Shown here: one piece after another, positions 50,648-59,864 of the stretch
Position numbering within the stretch: the first letter of the stretch is position 1
Layout of the letters: every line of letters starts with the position of its first letter
From: Bacteroidota bacterium
GTDB taxonomy: Bacteria; Bacteroidota; Bacteroidia; Bacteroidales; JAAAOM01
Length of the DNA: 61,144 bases
Assembly (NCBI GenBank): GCA_009908855.1
Contig: JAAAOM010000020.1
Span: forward strand, 1-61,144
Direction: 5' to 3'
The notes under the pieces: model-generated
Told to the model about the DNA's origin: nothing
The model's database searches: none
What the model saw: the letters and a program-made list of their open reading frames with translations, nothing else
Position numbers and translations under genes: made by a program

Positions 50648-51372
50648 TTCACCTGTCGTACTTTCTCCTGAACCGAAGGTTCAAACTTGTACCCTACACC
50701 TTTAATGGTAATAATGCGTTGCTCACCTATTTTTTCTCTGAGCTTTCTGATATATACATCAATGGTACGATCGCCGACAAATATATCGTTCCCCCAAATT
50801 TGGTTAAATATCTCATCGCGCGTAAATACTTTTGACGGTTTGGAGGTGAGCAAAAGCAATAAATTAAACTCTTTTCGGGGCAGGCTTAACTCTGAATCAT
50901 CCAGGTATACCAGGTGTTTTTCTTTATCAATGATTATATCTCCGTATTTCAGTACGTTGTTGGTTGTTGGTTCGGATATGGCGGCATGTCCACCATATCG
51001 TTTTAACAAGGCCATTACCCGGCTAATTAATACCTTTGGTTTAATGGGTTTGGAAATGTAATCGTCGCCACCGGCATCAAATCCGGCAATTTGGGAATAA
51101 TCTTCAGACCGGGCGGTTAAAAAAGCAATCAGTGCATTTTCAAGCCCCGATATTTCCCTCAGTTTCTCGCAGGCTTCAATGCCATCCATCTCGGGCATCA
51201 TTACATCTAAAATAATTAAATGCGGATAAATTTCTTTGGCAAGTTTAATGGCTTGTTTACCGTTTGTTGCTGTGTATATTTGGTAACCCTCCTTCTTGAG
51301 GTTGTAACTTAAAAACTCAAGAATGTCTTTTTCGTCATCAACTAAAAGAATTTTATAGTTATCAGGTTCCAT
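50644..51372 (-). CDS. PhoB-like (OmpR-family) response regulator, paralogue 1
   Basis: A 242-residue DNA-binding response regulator. The receiver (1-122) has DDEKD acidic residues, phosphoacceptor Asp56 in HLIILDVMMPEMDG, Thr in IAFLTARSED and Lys in DDYISKPIKPK. The winged-helix C-terminus (about 140-235) has SLPRKEFNLLLLL, KVFTRDEIFNQIWG and GDRTIDVYIRKLREKIG. Very similar throughout to the regulator at 53945-54634, which lies on the other side of the PiT gene. No PhoR-like kinase is present. Transcribed divergently from the PiT gene, sharing the control region 51373-51562. Confidence 0.92.
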   Translation of the reverse strand: MEPDNYKILLVDDEKDILEFLSYNLKKEGYQIYTATNGKQAIKLAKEIYPHLIILDVMMPEMDGIEACEKLREISGLENALIAFLTARSEDYSQIAGFDAGGDDYISKPIKPKVLISRVMALLKRYGGHAAISEPTTNNVLKYGDIIIDKEKHLVYLDDSELSLPRKEFNLLLLLTSKPSKVFTRDEIFNQIWGNDIFVGDRTIDVYIRKLREKIGEQRIITIKGVGYKFEPSVQEKVRQVN

Positions 51373-51476
51373 TGATTTCTAATTTTTTACGGCACTAAAA
51401 ATATCTGAAATTGCATTTATGTATATTAATTGAAGTTTATTATTCCAAAAATTTGATAAAGACAACCGAAACACTA

Positions 51477-51498
51477 TGTTAACGTAAATTTAATGCCC
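51477..51498 (+). promoter_or_regulatory. candidate PhoB-type box upstream of the PiT gene
   Basis: TGTTAACGTAA followed by ATTTAATGCCC gives two units with an 11-bp phase (TGTTAA, ATTTAA). It ends 7 bp before the -33 TTG of the inferred PiT promoter, the position expected for a PhoB/OmpR-type activator. The second unit is weak. Confidence 0.45.
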
Positions 51499-51505
51499 AA
51501 TTTCA

Positions 51506-51533
51506 TTGAATCCGAAAACAACATCTATTTTTG
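51506..51533 (+). promoter_or_regulatory. promoter of the PiT gene
   Basis: TTG at 51506-51508, 17-nt spacer, TATTTTTG at 51526-51533. The start codon ATG 51563 follows 29 nt later. Confidence 0.7.
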
Positions 51534-51562
51534 TCATCGGAATATTGAATATTGGTAGATCG

Positions 51563-53839
51563 ATGGAAAATTTTTATTTGATAATTGTAATAGTTCTTTT
51601 CTTTTTAGCCATTTCTGACCTTGTTGTTGGTGTAAGTAACGATGCGGTAAATTTCCTGAATTCAGCGATCGGCTCAAAAGTTGCCCCTTTTCGTGTTATA
51701 ATGATTATTGCCGGTATTGGTGTATTGGTAGGAGCCACCTTTTCGAGCGGTATGATGGAAGTGGCCAGAAAGGGAATTTTCCATCCGGATATGTTTGTTT
51801 TCGACGAGATAATTATCATTTTCCTGGCAGTGATGTTAACCGATGTAATATTATTGGATTTATTCAATACCATGGGGCTGCCAACTTCAACCACTGTATC
51901 TATTGTTTTTGAGTTACTGGGGGCTTCTGTAGGTATTGCATTCATTAAAGTTCGCCAGGGGTTGGCGGAAGGGCATGCTGTTATGGATTATATTAATGGT
52001 GACAGCGCGCTTATGATTGTTGTCGGGATTTTATTATCGGTTTTTATTGCCTTTACCGTGGGTGCCATTGTGCAATATGTTACACGGCTATTATTTACGT
52101 TTAATTTCCAAAGAAACCTGAAATATTTTGGTGCGTTATGGGGTGGTTTGGCACTGGCAATTATTATATATTTTATTGCCATTAAAGGTGCAAAAGGCGC
52201 TTCTTTTATGACGGAAAATGTATCGGATTGGATTAAAAACAATGGCGGGATTTTATTTCTGATCGCTTTTGTGTTTTTTACCTTGCTATTCCAGGTTTTA
52301 TATGCTTTTGTAAGAATAAACATACCTAAAATAATTGTACTGGTGGGCACCTTCTCCCTGGCTATGGCGTTTGCCGGAAACGACCTGGTTAATTTTATAG
52401 GCGTGCCATTGGCCGGTTTTGAATCGTATAAAATATTCGCCGCACAGCAAGACGTATCGGCCACACAATTTACTATGGAATCGTTAAAAGAGGCGGTACG
52501 TACCCCAACCTTTTTTTTACTGATAGCAGGCCTTATTATGGTCATCACACTTTGGGTTTCCCGTAAAGCACAGTCGGTTGTAAGAACTTCAATAAACCTG
52601 AGCAGACAGGAGGAGGGATATGAACGCTTTGAAACATCCAAAGTTGCGAGGGTATTAGTAAGAAGCACCATATTCATGGGTAATGTCATATCCCGTAGCA
52701 TACCACCACGGGTTTGGGATCGCATTAATGGTCGATTTAACAATATGCCCGCAGAAGCTATCAAGAAAGAGCAAGGTGTTGCGTTTGACCTTATCAGGGC
52801 TTCGGTGAACCTGGTAGTCGCCAGTATTTTAATTGCTTTTGCCACCTCTTTAAAACTCCCTCTTTCTACAACTTATGTAACATTTATGGTAGCGATGGGC
52901 ACCAGCCTGTCTGACGGTGCCTGGAACCGTGAAAGCGCCGTTTATCGTATTACCGGTGTAGTAACTGTTATAGGTGGCTGGTTTATGACAGCTATTTCTG
53001 CATTTACCGTTGCTTTTGTGGTGGCATCGGTCATTCACCTGGGAGGAATGATAGCGGTTTTCTCGCTTATTGCACTGGCCATATTTTTTGTGATTCGTAC
53101 ACATGCCATCCATCTTAAAAGAGAAAAAACAGAGAAGGAAGCAGAAAAAAATTATTCCCAGGATGACCTTTCTGTAACGGAAAAATGTTACCAGCATGTG
53201 ATCAGCATATTGCTGGCAATATCAAAACTGTTGAATGACAGCGTAGAAGGACTGGGTAAACACAAACGTAAAAAACTGAAAAAAACACTGGAAGCTTCCA
53301 ATGAACTGAATAAGCAGGTAAAAATTTATAAGGACCGATTATACACAACCATCAAAAACCTTGAAAAAGAAGGTAAGAAAAATCCACACTACTATGTATT
53401 GGTGATGGACCAGTTGAAGGAACTAACCAGCAGTTTTGACTTTGTTATTCGGCCGGCTTACATGCATGTGAGCAATGACCATACGCCCATTAAATCGGCA
53501 CAGGCTGAGAACATGATGATTTTGGCGCAACAGTTGAGCAAATTTATTGATGAAATGGTGGATGTACTTACCAAAAAAGAGTACCAAAAAATTTCGGAAT
53601 TGGCATATCAACAAGATGAATTATTGGCATATATCGGTGATATCCGGAAAAAGCAGATTAAACGCCTGCAAAAAGAGAAACACCATACCAAAAACAACAT
53701 TCTTTACCTTGATATTGTGAATGAAACCAAAAATCTAACCTATAGGCTTTATCATTTAGCTGAAGCCATGCAAGATTTTGAGCAGGATAGAGATTCAGAA
53801 GAAAAGCCTGCAGCTGATGCCGGACTGGCACCTAATTAA
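51563..53839 (+). CDS. PiT-family inorganic phosphate transporter with C-terminal PhoU-like domain
   Basis: 758 residues from ATG 51563 (MENFYLIIVIV); the TTG 57 bases earlier is the promoter element. Residues about 1-540 contain about 11 membrane helices with both PiT signature repeats, DLVVGVSNDAVNFLNSAIGS near residue 17 and AMAFAGNDLVNFIGVPLAG near 270. After about residue 545 the protein is soluble and helical (EKCYQHVISILLAISKLLNDSVEG..., LKELTSSFDFVIRPAYMHV), like a PhoU/DUF47 domain that usually is a separate partner. Imports phosphate with H+ or Na+. Flanked by two PhoB-like genes. Confidence 0.92.
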   Translation: MENFYLIIVIVLFFLAISDLVVGVSNDAVNFLNSAIGSKVAPFRVIMIIAGIGVLVGATFSSGMMEVARKGIFHPDMFVFDEIIIIFLAVMLTDVILLDLFNTMGLPTSTTVSIVFELLGASVGIAFIKVRQGLAEGHAVMDYINGDSALMIVVGILLSVFIAFTVGAIVQYVTRLLFTFNFQRNLKYFGALWGGLALAIIIYFIAIKGAKGASFMTENVSDWIKNNGGILFLIAFVFFTLLFQVLYAFVRINIPKIIVLVGTFSLAMAFAGNDLVNFIGVPLAGFESYKIFAAQQDVSATQFTMESLKEAVRTPTFFLLIAGLIMVITLWVSRKAQSVVRTSINLSRQEEGYERFETSKVARVLVRSTIFMGNVISRSIPPRVWDRINGRFNNMPAEAIKKEQGVAFDLIRASVNLVVASILIAFATSLKLPLSTTYVTFMVAMGTSLSDGAWNRESAVYRITGVVTVIGGWFMTAISAFTVAFVVASVIHLGGMIAVFSLIALAIFFVIRTHAIHLKREKTEKEAEKNYSQDDLSVTEKCYQHVISILLAISKLLNDSVEGLGKHKRKKLKKTLEASNELNKQVKIYKDRLYTTIKNLEKEGKKNPHYYVLVMDQLKELTSSFDFVIRPAYMHVSNDHTPIKSAQAENMMILAQQLSKFIDEMVDVLTKKEYQKISELAYQQDELLAYIGDIRKKQIKRLQKEKHHTKNNILYLDIVNETKNLTYRLYHLAEAMQDFEQDRDSEEKPAADAGLAPN

Positions 53840-53883
53840 ATAATTGGATATTAATGTTGTTTAATTAATTCTTTTACAAATTA

Positions 53884-53925
53884 AACTGTGACAGTGTTGG
53901 GGTAAACTATCAGAATAAACCACTG
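53884..53925 (+). repeat. dispersed intergenic repeat, copy 2
   Basis: Diverged copy of 19853-19892 (shared blocks AACTG, ACAGTGTT, AAACTATC, GAATAA, CACTG). It lies between the convergent ends of the PiT and second PhoB-like genes. Confidence 0.55.
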
Positions 53926-53944
53926 CTCTGCAGATTTAAGGATG

Positions 53945-54634
53945 TTAATTTACAAATTTATAACCCACGCCTTTAACGGTTTTTATGTACTCCTCTCCTA
54001 TTTTTTCACGCAGTTTACGTATATGCACATCAATAGTACGGTCGCCCACCACAATGTCATCCCCCCAAACAGACTGAAAAATTTCTTCACGGGTAAACAC
54101 CTTGTTTGGTTTTGTAATGAGCAAATTGAGTAACTCAAATTCTTTTTTGGGCAGGAAAAGTTCGTTATTATCCTTCGTTACAACAAATTTATCACGGTCA
54201 ATAATGATGTCTTTAATATAAATTAACCGGTCATCGGTTTTTAATTGCTCGTTTAATTTGCCCTGCCGTTTTAACAATGCCTTAACACGGCTCATTAATA
54301 CTTTCGGTTTAACCGGTTTAATAATATAATCGTCTCCCCCGGCATCAAACCCTGCAATTTGGCTGTAATCTTCCCCACGTGCCGTTAAAAAAGCGATAAT
54401 ACAATTATCAAGCTCCCTTAAATTACGCAATTGCTCACAGGTCTCAATACCGTCCATTTCCGGCATCATAACGTCTAATAATATTAAATGAGGTACTTGT
54501 TCACGTGCTATTGAAACGGCTTCTTTTCCATTGTTGGTTTTAAGAATTTCATAACCGTCTTTAGCTAAATTATATCCTATAAACTCCAGTATATCAGGCT
54601 CATCGTCTACGATAAGTATCTTATAATTTTCCAT
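53945..54634 (-). CDS. PhoB-like (OmpR-family) response regulator, paralogue 2
   Basis: A 229-residue regulator with the same architecture as paralogue 1: DDEPD, phosphoacceptor Asp54 in LILLDVMMPEMDG, FLTARGEDYSQ, IIKPVKPK, and the winged helix FLPKKEFELLNLL, KVFTREEIFQSVWG, GDRTIDVHIRKLREKIG. The DNA-recognition helices are almost identical in the two proteins, so they may bind the same sites. Divergent from the beta-helix lipoprotein gene. TATATTTG (54667-54660, minus strand) is a good -7 element for it. Confidence 0.92.
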   Translation of the reverse strand: MENYKILIVDDEPDILEFIGYNLAKDGYEILKTNNGKEAVSIAREQVPHLILLDVMMPEMDGIETCEQLRNLRELDNCIIAFLTARGEDYSQIAGFDAGGDDYIIKPVKPKVLMSRVKALLKRQGKLNEQLKTDDRLIYIKDIIIDRDKFVVTKDNNELFLPKKEFELLNLLITKPNKVFTREEIFQSVWGDDIVVGDRTIDVHIRKLREKIGEEYIKTVKGVGYKFVN

Positions 54635-54673
54635 ATATTGCTGTTAACAAACCAAGTTTCAAATATAACTATT

Positions 54674-54706
54674 TTTTAATTTTTTGTTAAACTAATGTTA
54701 CGATGG
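54674..54706. promoter_or_regulatory. candidate PhoB-type box between regulator 2 and the lipoprotein gene
   Basis: Three consecutive 11-bp units: TTTTAATTTTT, TGTTAAACTAA, TGTTACGATGG, with T(G/T)TTA at the same phase. A TTG at 54712-54714 with a weak TAGATAAT at 54734 lies just downstream for the lipoprotein. On the minus strand the box overlaps the -33 region of regulator 2. Shared control and autoregulation would follow. Confidence 0.5.
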
Positions 54707-54823
54707 GGCAATTGTTCGTCCAAAATTAAGAAATAGATAATAGTTCTATAATCTCTAATCAACCCTCATCGTCTTTCTTTGTGCTCTGTAAACAAACTAA
54801 TGTTTAATTTAAAAAAGTAAAAA

Positions 54824-56083
54824 ATGAAAAAGTATTTAAAAATTACTGCTGCTTTACTAGTAGCTATTTCAATGTTTATGACATCATGCGAAGATGATGA
54901 TGATGATGATGATGATGCTGTTGAAGACGAAAATGTTGTTTCTGGTGAAATCACTGAAAACACTACCTGGGCATCTGGCGAAACTTATATTTTAGGTGGC
55001 CGTGTAACAGTAACAGACGGTGTTACTTTAACCATCGAATCCGGTGTTGTTATTAAGGGGGAAGCTGGTACAGGAGCAAACGCTACTGCTCTTCTTGTTG
55101 CTCGTGGTGGTAAACTTATGGCACAAGGTACTGAAGACAGCCCTGTTATTTTTACATCTGAGGCTGATGATATTGAGCCAGGTCAGTTAACCAGTCCTGA
55201 AGAACTTGATCCTTCATTAAACGGTCTTTGGGGTGGTGTTATTGTCTTAGGATACGCACCAAGTTCTACTGATGAAGTTCCTTTCCAGATCGAAGGTATT
55301 CCTGCATCTGATCAAAATGGTCTTTATGGTGGTGATGTGGCTGATGATGCCTCTGGTACTATTCAGTACATTTCAATCCGTCATGGTGGTTCAAACATTG
55401 GTGAAGGTAACGAAATCAATGGATTAACATTGGGTGGTGTTGGTACAGGTACTACTATTGACCATATTGAAGTTGTTGCCAACCAGGATGATGGAATTGA
55501 GTGCTTTGGTGGAACTGTAAATGTAAGTGACGTGCTTATCTGGAACCAGGGTGATGATGCATTTGATATGGATCAGGATTACACTGGTACTATTGATAAC
55601 TTTATTGGTATTATGGGTGATGAGTCTGACCATGGAATGGAGCTTGACGGACCAGAAGGTGATCAGGACAATGGTGGTTTTACTTTAACCAATGGAAGTA
55701 TTAAAGGCTGGAACGATGAAGGCGAAGGCGGTGGAGAATATGCTGACTTACGTGATGCAGTTAAATGTGAAATTTCAAATGTTTACTTCTTCAATTTCTC
55801 AGATGATTCTGATTTTGAAATTGATGAGGATGGAGGTTCAGAAAATTACACAAATGGTGATATCACCATAACAGGACTTGAATTTAATGTTAGCCATCTT
55901 GAAGAAGGTAACATGACTATAGCCGACATAATGCAAGATAAATCAGATATAGGAACTGCTTTTGACGGACTTACTGATGCCAATGCAAAAGTGATTACTT
56001 CTACCCCATCAGTTGGTGCCAACAAGGCTGAATTTACTGGTTGGACTTGGGCTGATGCTGCTGGTGAGTTGGCTGATTTCTAA
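54824..56083 (+). CDS. beta-helix lipoprotein with poly-Asp export signal
   Basis: A 419-residue SPII lipoprotein: the lipobox MFMTSC gives a lipid Cys22, followed by Glu and eight Asp, encoded largely by a GAT tract. An acidic run after the Cys is the surface-export signal of Bacteroidota lipoproteins. The mature part (about 40-419) has repeated short strands typical of a right-handed parallel beta-helix (GRVTVTDGVTLTIESGVVIKG-like turns, IDHIEVVANQDDGIECFGG, VSDVLIWNQGDDAFDMD). It directly precedes the TonB-dependent receptor and may be its surface partner. It is not a SusD homologue. Confidence 0.82.
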   Translation: MKKYLKITAALLVAISMFMTSCEDDDDDDDDAVEDENVVSGEITENTTWASGETYILGGRVTVTDGVTLTIESGVVIKGEAGTGANATALLVARGGKLMAQGTEDSPVIFTSEADDIEPGQLTSPEELDPSLNGLWGGVIVLGYAPSSTDEVPFQIEGIPASDQNGLYGGDVADDASGTIQYISIRHGGSNIGEGNEINGLTLGGVGTGTTIDHIEVVANQDDGIECFGGTVNVSDVLIWNQGDDAFDMDQDYTGTIDNFIGIMGDESDHGMELDGPEGDQDNGGFTLTNGSIKGWNDEGEGGGEYADLRDAVKCEISNVYFFNFSDDSDFEIDEDGGSENYTNGDITITGLEFNVSHLEEGNMTIADIMQDKSDIGTAFDGLTDANAKVITSTPSVGANKAEFTGWTWADAAGELADF

Positions 56084-56113
56084 AAATGTAAAATTTTATT
56101 TTTCTAATTATTT

Positions 56114-56143
56114 AAACACGCAGGTTCTTCAATCTGCGTGTTT
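56114..56143 (+). terminator. hairpin between lipoprotein and receptor genes
   Basis: AAACACGCAG and CTGCGTGTTT form a perfect 10-bp stem with a 10-nt loop. The T-run is short, so it may act as an attenuator that lowers receptor expression relative to the lipoprotein, or as an RNA stabiliser. Confidence 0.65.
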
Positions 56144-56176
56144 AATATTTCATTTCACGATCAATAAACATCAATT

Positions 56177-59062
56177 ATGCGCCTAAAATTATTGATTTCT
56201 TTACTGGCCTTTGTGGCCTTTTTACAATTAAACGCACAAAAAGGATTTATACGCGGCACTGTTTATGATGCGGAAACAGGAGAAGTGCTTACCGGAGTTA
56301 CAGTTCTTATAGAAGGAACCCAGAATGGGACAATTACCGATTTGGATGGCAAATATAGCCTAAGCGTTAATCCGGGAACCCATAATATTAACATGTCATT
56401 CATATCTTATGAAAAGAAAAAAATTATAGGGGTTGAAGTTCAAGCAGGTGAGGCTACCGTTCTGGATGATATATCTATGGAAGAATCATCGGTTGAATTG
56501 ACAGAAGTTGTCGTTTCTGCATCGGCGGTTCGCAATACCGAAAATGCGCTTATGGCCATTAAAAGAAAATCACCCAATTTAATGGACGGTATTTCAGCCT
56601 CAAGACTTCGTAAAATTGGAGACTCTGATGCAGCCTCGGCGATGAAACGCGTGCCCGGTGTATCTGTTTCAGGTAGTAAATATGTATTTGTTCGTGGGCT
56701 TGGTGACCGATATACAAAAACAACTTTAAACGGTGTGGATATCCCAGGTCTTGACCCCGACCGAAACACCCTCCAAATGGATATCTTTCCAACCAATATT
56801 GTGGATAACCTTATTGTGCATAAATCATTCAGTGCAGAAATGCCTGCTGATTTCACTGGTGGGCTTGTAGACATTACCATTAAAGATTTTCCCGAGGAAG
56901 AATCCGGTGATCTTTCATTAGGATTCGGATATAATCCTGATTTTCATTTCAATAGTAATTATTTAACTTATAAGGGTGGTGAAACCGACTATTTAGGTTT
57001 TGATGATGGGACAAGAGAAATACCAGCCACCACGGATATTCCATTCTTTGCTAATGCCATTGGATCAGGTGGTGTTGATAGTGAATCAGGTCAACGATAC
57101 CGAGAGGTTTTGAATTCTTTTAATCCAACAATGGCTGCTCAAAGAGAAAATAGTTTTATGGATTATAGCGTTGGTTTTTCTATGGGAAACCAGGTAGCTA
57201 AAGAAAAAGTGACATTGGGTTATAATATTGCTGTATCCTACAAAAATGAATCAGAATATTTTCAGGATGCAGAATATGGCCGTTACGGATTACAATCCGA
57301 CAAAAGCATCTATGAAATGGAAATACGTGAATTCCAGCAAGGTGATTTTGGTGTAAACAATGTGTTTTTAAGTGGTTTAGGTGGAATTGCCATTAAAACC
57401 AGCCGATCTAAATATCGATTGTATTTGTTGCATTTGCAAAACGGTGAATCGAAAGCTGGTATTTTTGACTACCGAGGGGTTGACCAGGGTTCCGTATTTG
57501 ATGCATTCCAACACAACCTCGATTATAGCCAACGATCGTTATCCAATCTGTTGTTGGACGGAAAACATATATTTCATCATTCTAAATGGGAAATAGAATG
57601 GAAACTGTCTCCTACACTTTCTAAATTGAATGCCCCTGATATACGATTTACCAGATACAGAACCGACCAAGGGAGTCTGTCAATAGGTACTGAATCAGGT
57701 TTTCCTGAACGTATCTGGAGAGAATTGGAAGAGATTAACATAGCTGGTTTAGTGCATTTGTCAAAAGAATTTAATATACAGGGCCGCAAATCAAAATTAT
57801 TATTTGGTGGTGGTTATACTTATAAAGAAAGAGATTACATAATTCGTAGTTTTGCTTTAAATATTCGTCGTATACCGCTTTCCGGAGACCCCGATGAACT
57901 ATTCCGGGAAGAAAACCTTTGGCCATACCTGGGTGATGAAAACAGAGGTACAACTTATGAGGCTCCCTTTATTCCGGTTAACCCCAATACATATAACTCA
58001 TACGTAAACAACACTTCCGGGTATGTATCATCTGAACTTGCTCTTCTGTCAAGATTAAAAGCCACTATTGGGATACGTGTTGAAAATTATGTTCAAAATT
58101 ATACCGGACGCGATCAACAGGGAAATAACATACTGGACGATGAAGAAGTACTAAATAATTTAGATGTATTTCCATCGATCAACCTTGTATACAATATTCT
58201 GACCAATATGAACGTACGAACTTCTTACACCAAAACTATTGCCCGTCCATCATTCAAAGAATTATCGTATGCTGAAATTTATGATCCCATAACTGGCAGA
58301 ACATTTATTGGCGGATTACACCGAGATGACCCGGATATTGTTTACTGGGATGGTAATCTGGAATCAACTGATATTCATAATTTTGATTTACGTTGGGAAT
58401 TATTTATGAATGGCGGACAAATGGTTTCGTTAAGTGGATTTTATAAAAAATTCAATCAGCCCATTGAAATCGTGCAATATGCGCGACAACCCGGTGCATT
58501 TCAACCTCGAAATGTTGGCGATGGCGAAGTCTATGGCGCTGAGGCAGAATTTCGCCTGAATCTTAATTTTATATCTTCGGCATTAAATAATTTTAGTATA
58601 ACCTCAAATGTAACAGTACTGAATTCCAGGATAGAATTAAGTTTAACAGAGCTTGAATCACGGGAGGATAATGCCCGAGAGGGTGAAAAAATCGAAGACC
58701 ACAGAGACATGTCGGGTATGGCACCTTATATTATTAACAGTGGCATATCTTTTCAGGGACAACAGGGATTGTTTCAAAATATGGAAGCAGGATTTTATTA
58801 TCATGTACAAGGACCTACGCTCGAATATGTCGGTGTTGTTGATCGTCCTGATATTTATGCAGTACCTTTTCACAGTTTGAACTTTAATTCAAATAAAAAG
58901 TTTGGCAGTGACGGCAGGTTTAAAGCGGGTATTAAAATTGAAAATATTCTTGGTGAAAGTAAAGAGTGGGTTTTCCAGTCATACAAAGCTGAAGATCAAT
59001 TTTTTGAAAAATATTTCCCCGGAACAAGTTTTAGCTTGAGTCTAAGTTATTCATTCTTTTAA
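56177..59062 (+). CDS. TonB-dependent outer-membrane receptor with CarboxypepD_reg-like domain
   Basis: A 961-residue protein. Signal peptide (about 1-20, LNA-QK), a carboxypeptidase-regulatory-like domain (about 22-110; GFIRGTVYDAETGEVLTGVTV, GTHNINMSFISYE), a plug (about 115-240; FVRGLGDRYTKTTLNGVDIPG and DNLIVHKSFSAEMPADFTGGLVDI) and a 22-strand barrel ending in SFSLSLSYSFF. FVRGLGDRY marks the subgroup of receptors without SusD partners. The substrate is unknown; the neighbouring PiT and PhoB-like genes suggest a phosphorus-containing nutrient. Confidence 0.93.
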   Translation: MRLKLLISLLAFVAFLQLNAQKGFIRGTVYDAETGEVLTGVTVLIEGTQNGTITDLDGKYSLSVNPGTHNINMSFISYEKKKIIGVEVQAGEATVLDDISMEESSVELTEVVVSASAVRNTENALMAIKRKSPNLMDGISASRLRKIGDSDAASAMKRVPGVSVSGSKYVFVRGLGDRYTKTTLNGVDIPGLDPDRNTLQMDIFPTNIVDNLIVHKSFSAEMPADFTGGLVDITIKDFPEEESGDLSLGFGYNPDFHFNSNYLTYKGGETDYLGFDDGTREIPATTDIPFFANAIGSGGVDSESGQRYREVLNSFNPTMAAQRENSFMDYSVGFSMGNQVAKEKVTLGYNIAVSYKNESEYFQDAEYGRYGLQSDKSIYEMEIREFQQGDFGVNNVFLSGLGGIAIKTSRSKYRLYLLHLQNGESKAGIFDYRGVDQGSVFDAFQHNLDYSQRSLSNLLLDGKHIFHHSKWEIEWKLSPTLSKLNAPDIRFTRYRTDQGSLSIGTESGFPERIWRELEEINIAGLVHLSKEFNIQGRKSKLLFGGGYTYKERDYIIRSFALNIRRIPLSGDPDELFREENLWPYLGDENRGTTYEAPFIPVNPNTYNSYVNNTSGYVSSELALLSRLKATIGIRVENYVQNYTGRDQQGNNILDDEEVLNNLDVFPSINLVYNILTNMNVRTSYTKTIARPSFKELSYAEIYDPITGRTFIGGLHRDDPDIVYWDGNLESTDIHNFDLRWELFMNGGQMVSLSGFYKKFNQPIEIVQYARQPGAFQPRNVGDGEVYGAEAEFRLNLNFISSALNNFSITSNVTVLNSRIELSLTELESREDNAREGEKIEDHRDMSGMAPYIINSGISFQGQQGLFQNMEAGFYYHVQGPTLEYVGVVDRPDIYAVPFHSLNFNSNKKFGSDGRFKAGIKIENILGESKEWVFQSYKAEDQFFEKYFPGTSFSLSLSYSFF

Positions 59063-59084
59063 AAACCCGTTAGAGATCAAAACA

Positions 59085-59115
59085 AGCCCGGTATTTTTAT
59101 ATTACCGGGTTTCTT
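59085..59115 (+). terminator. intrinsic terminator after the TonB receptor
   Basis: CCCGGTA and TACCGGG stem around TTTTTATAT-like loop, followed by TTTCTTAAATTTT. Confidence 0.8.
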
Positions 59116-59129
59116 AAATTTTATGGACT

Positions 59130-59864
59130 ATGAAACATTTATTTATTTCAATCGCCATTATCATTATTGCATCCTGTGGCCATCAAAAACCAGCATTTGA
59201 TGAGGCATATTTATTTTCCATTGATACATTGTACGCCAAAAAAACGTATCGCGATCTGGAAAAAGCCTATAAGGCTGATGTCAAAGAAGTTAATAAAATT
59301 GTAATATTTAATAAAGAACTGGATCAATTTCCTAAGGAATTGTATGATTTTCCTTATCTGAATATTATTGAAATTACGTTCAATAATTTATCTGAGTTAC
59401 CGGCAGATTTGGATTATTTTCAATACACACAAAGTTTGTATTTACAAAAAAACGCCTTTGAAAAATTTCCTGCTGAAGTCTATCAATTGAAACATCTTAA
59501 AAGATTAGGAATTGGAAAAAATCAATTATCCGAAATTCCGGTTTCCATTGACAGTCTGCAGGCTATAGAAGAGTTATACCTCGAAAGAAATCAAATTTCC
59601 ACTTTGCCTAAATCCTTCTATAATCTTAAGAATTTAAGAATTCTAAAACTGAGCCATAACCAATTATCTTCACTTTCATCGGAGTTAACAAAGTTGACCA
59701 ATCTGGAAAAATTGTTTTTAACCAATAACAAATTTACTTCTATTCCTGAGCAAATTGAGGCTTTGCCTAATCTTCGTTATCTTGAGATTGAACGAAACCC
59801 CATACCCAGGGATACATTAAAGATTTTTGCACAAAAGCATCCCGGAATTAAAGTTGTTTACTGA
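59130..59864 (+). CDS. leucine-rich-repeat lipoprotein
   Basis: A 244-residue protein with an SPII signal (FISIAIIIIASC, Cys16). From about residue 55 there are seven to eight LRR units of about 23 residues of the LxxLxLxxNxLxxLP type (LKRLGIGKNQLSEIP, IEELYLERNQISTLP, LRILKLSHNQLSSL, LEKLFLTNNKFTSIP, LRYLEIERNPI). Such lipoproteins usually mediate surface binding. Monocistronic, with the receptor terminator overlapping its leader. Confidence 0.88.
   Translation: MKHLFISIAIIIIASCGHQKPAFDEAYLFSIDTLYAKKTYRDLEKAYKADVKEVNKIVIFNKELDQFPKELYDFPYLNIIEITFNNLSELPADLDYFQYTQSLYLQKNAFEKFPAEVYQLKHLKRLGIGKNQLSEIPVSIDSLQAIEELYLERNQISTLPKSFYNLKNLRILKLSHNQLSSLSSELTKLTNLEKLFLTNNKFTSIPEQIEALPNLRYLEIERNPIPRDTLKIFAQKHPGIKVVY

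Noticed and set aside
51506-51562. A TTG start for the PiT transporter
   Set aside because: That TTG is the -33 element of a good promoter whose start site lies downstream of it.
51988-52845. A 285-codon open frame antisense to the PiT gene
   Set aside because: It lies fully inside the well-supported PiT coding region on the opposite strand, and its protein has no recognisable motifs.
56440-56880. A 146-codon antisense frame in the TonB receptor
   Set aside because: Shadow of the receptor plug region, with no ribosome site, promoter or family match.
54824-59062. Lipoprotein plus TonB receptor as a SusCD pair
   Set aside because: The lipoprotein is a beta-helix, not a TPR-based SusD fold, and the gene order is reversed.
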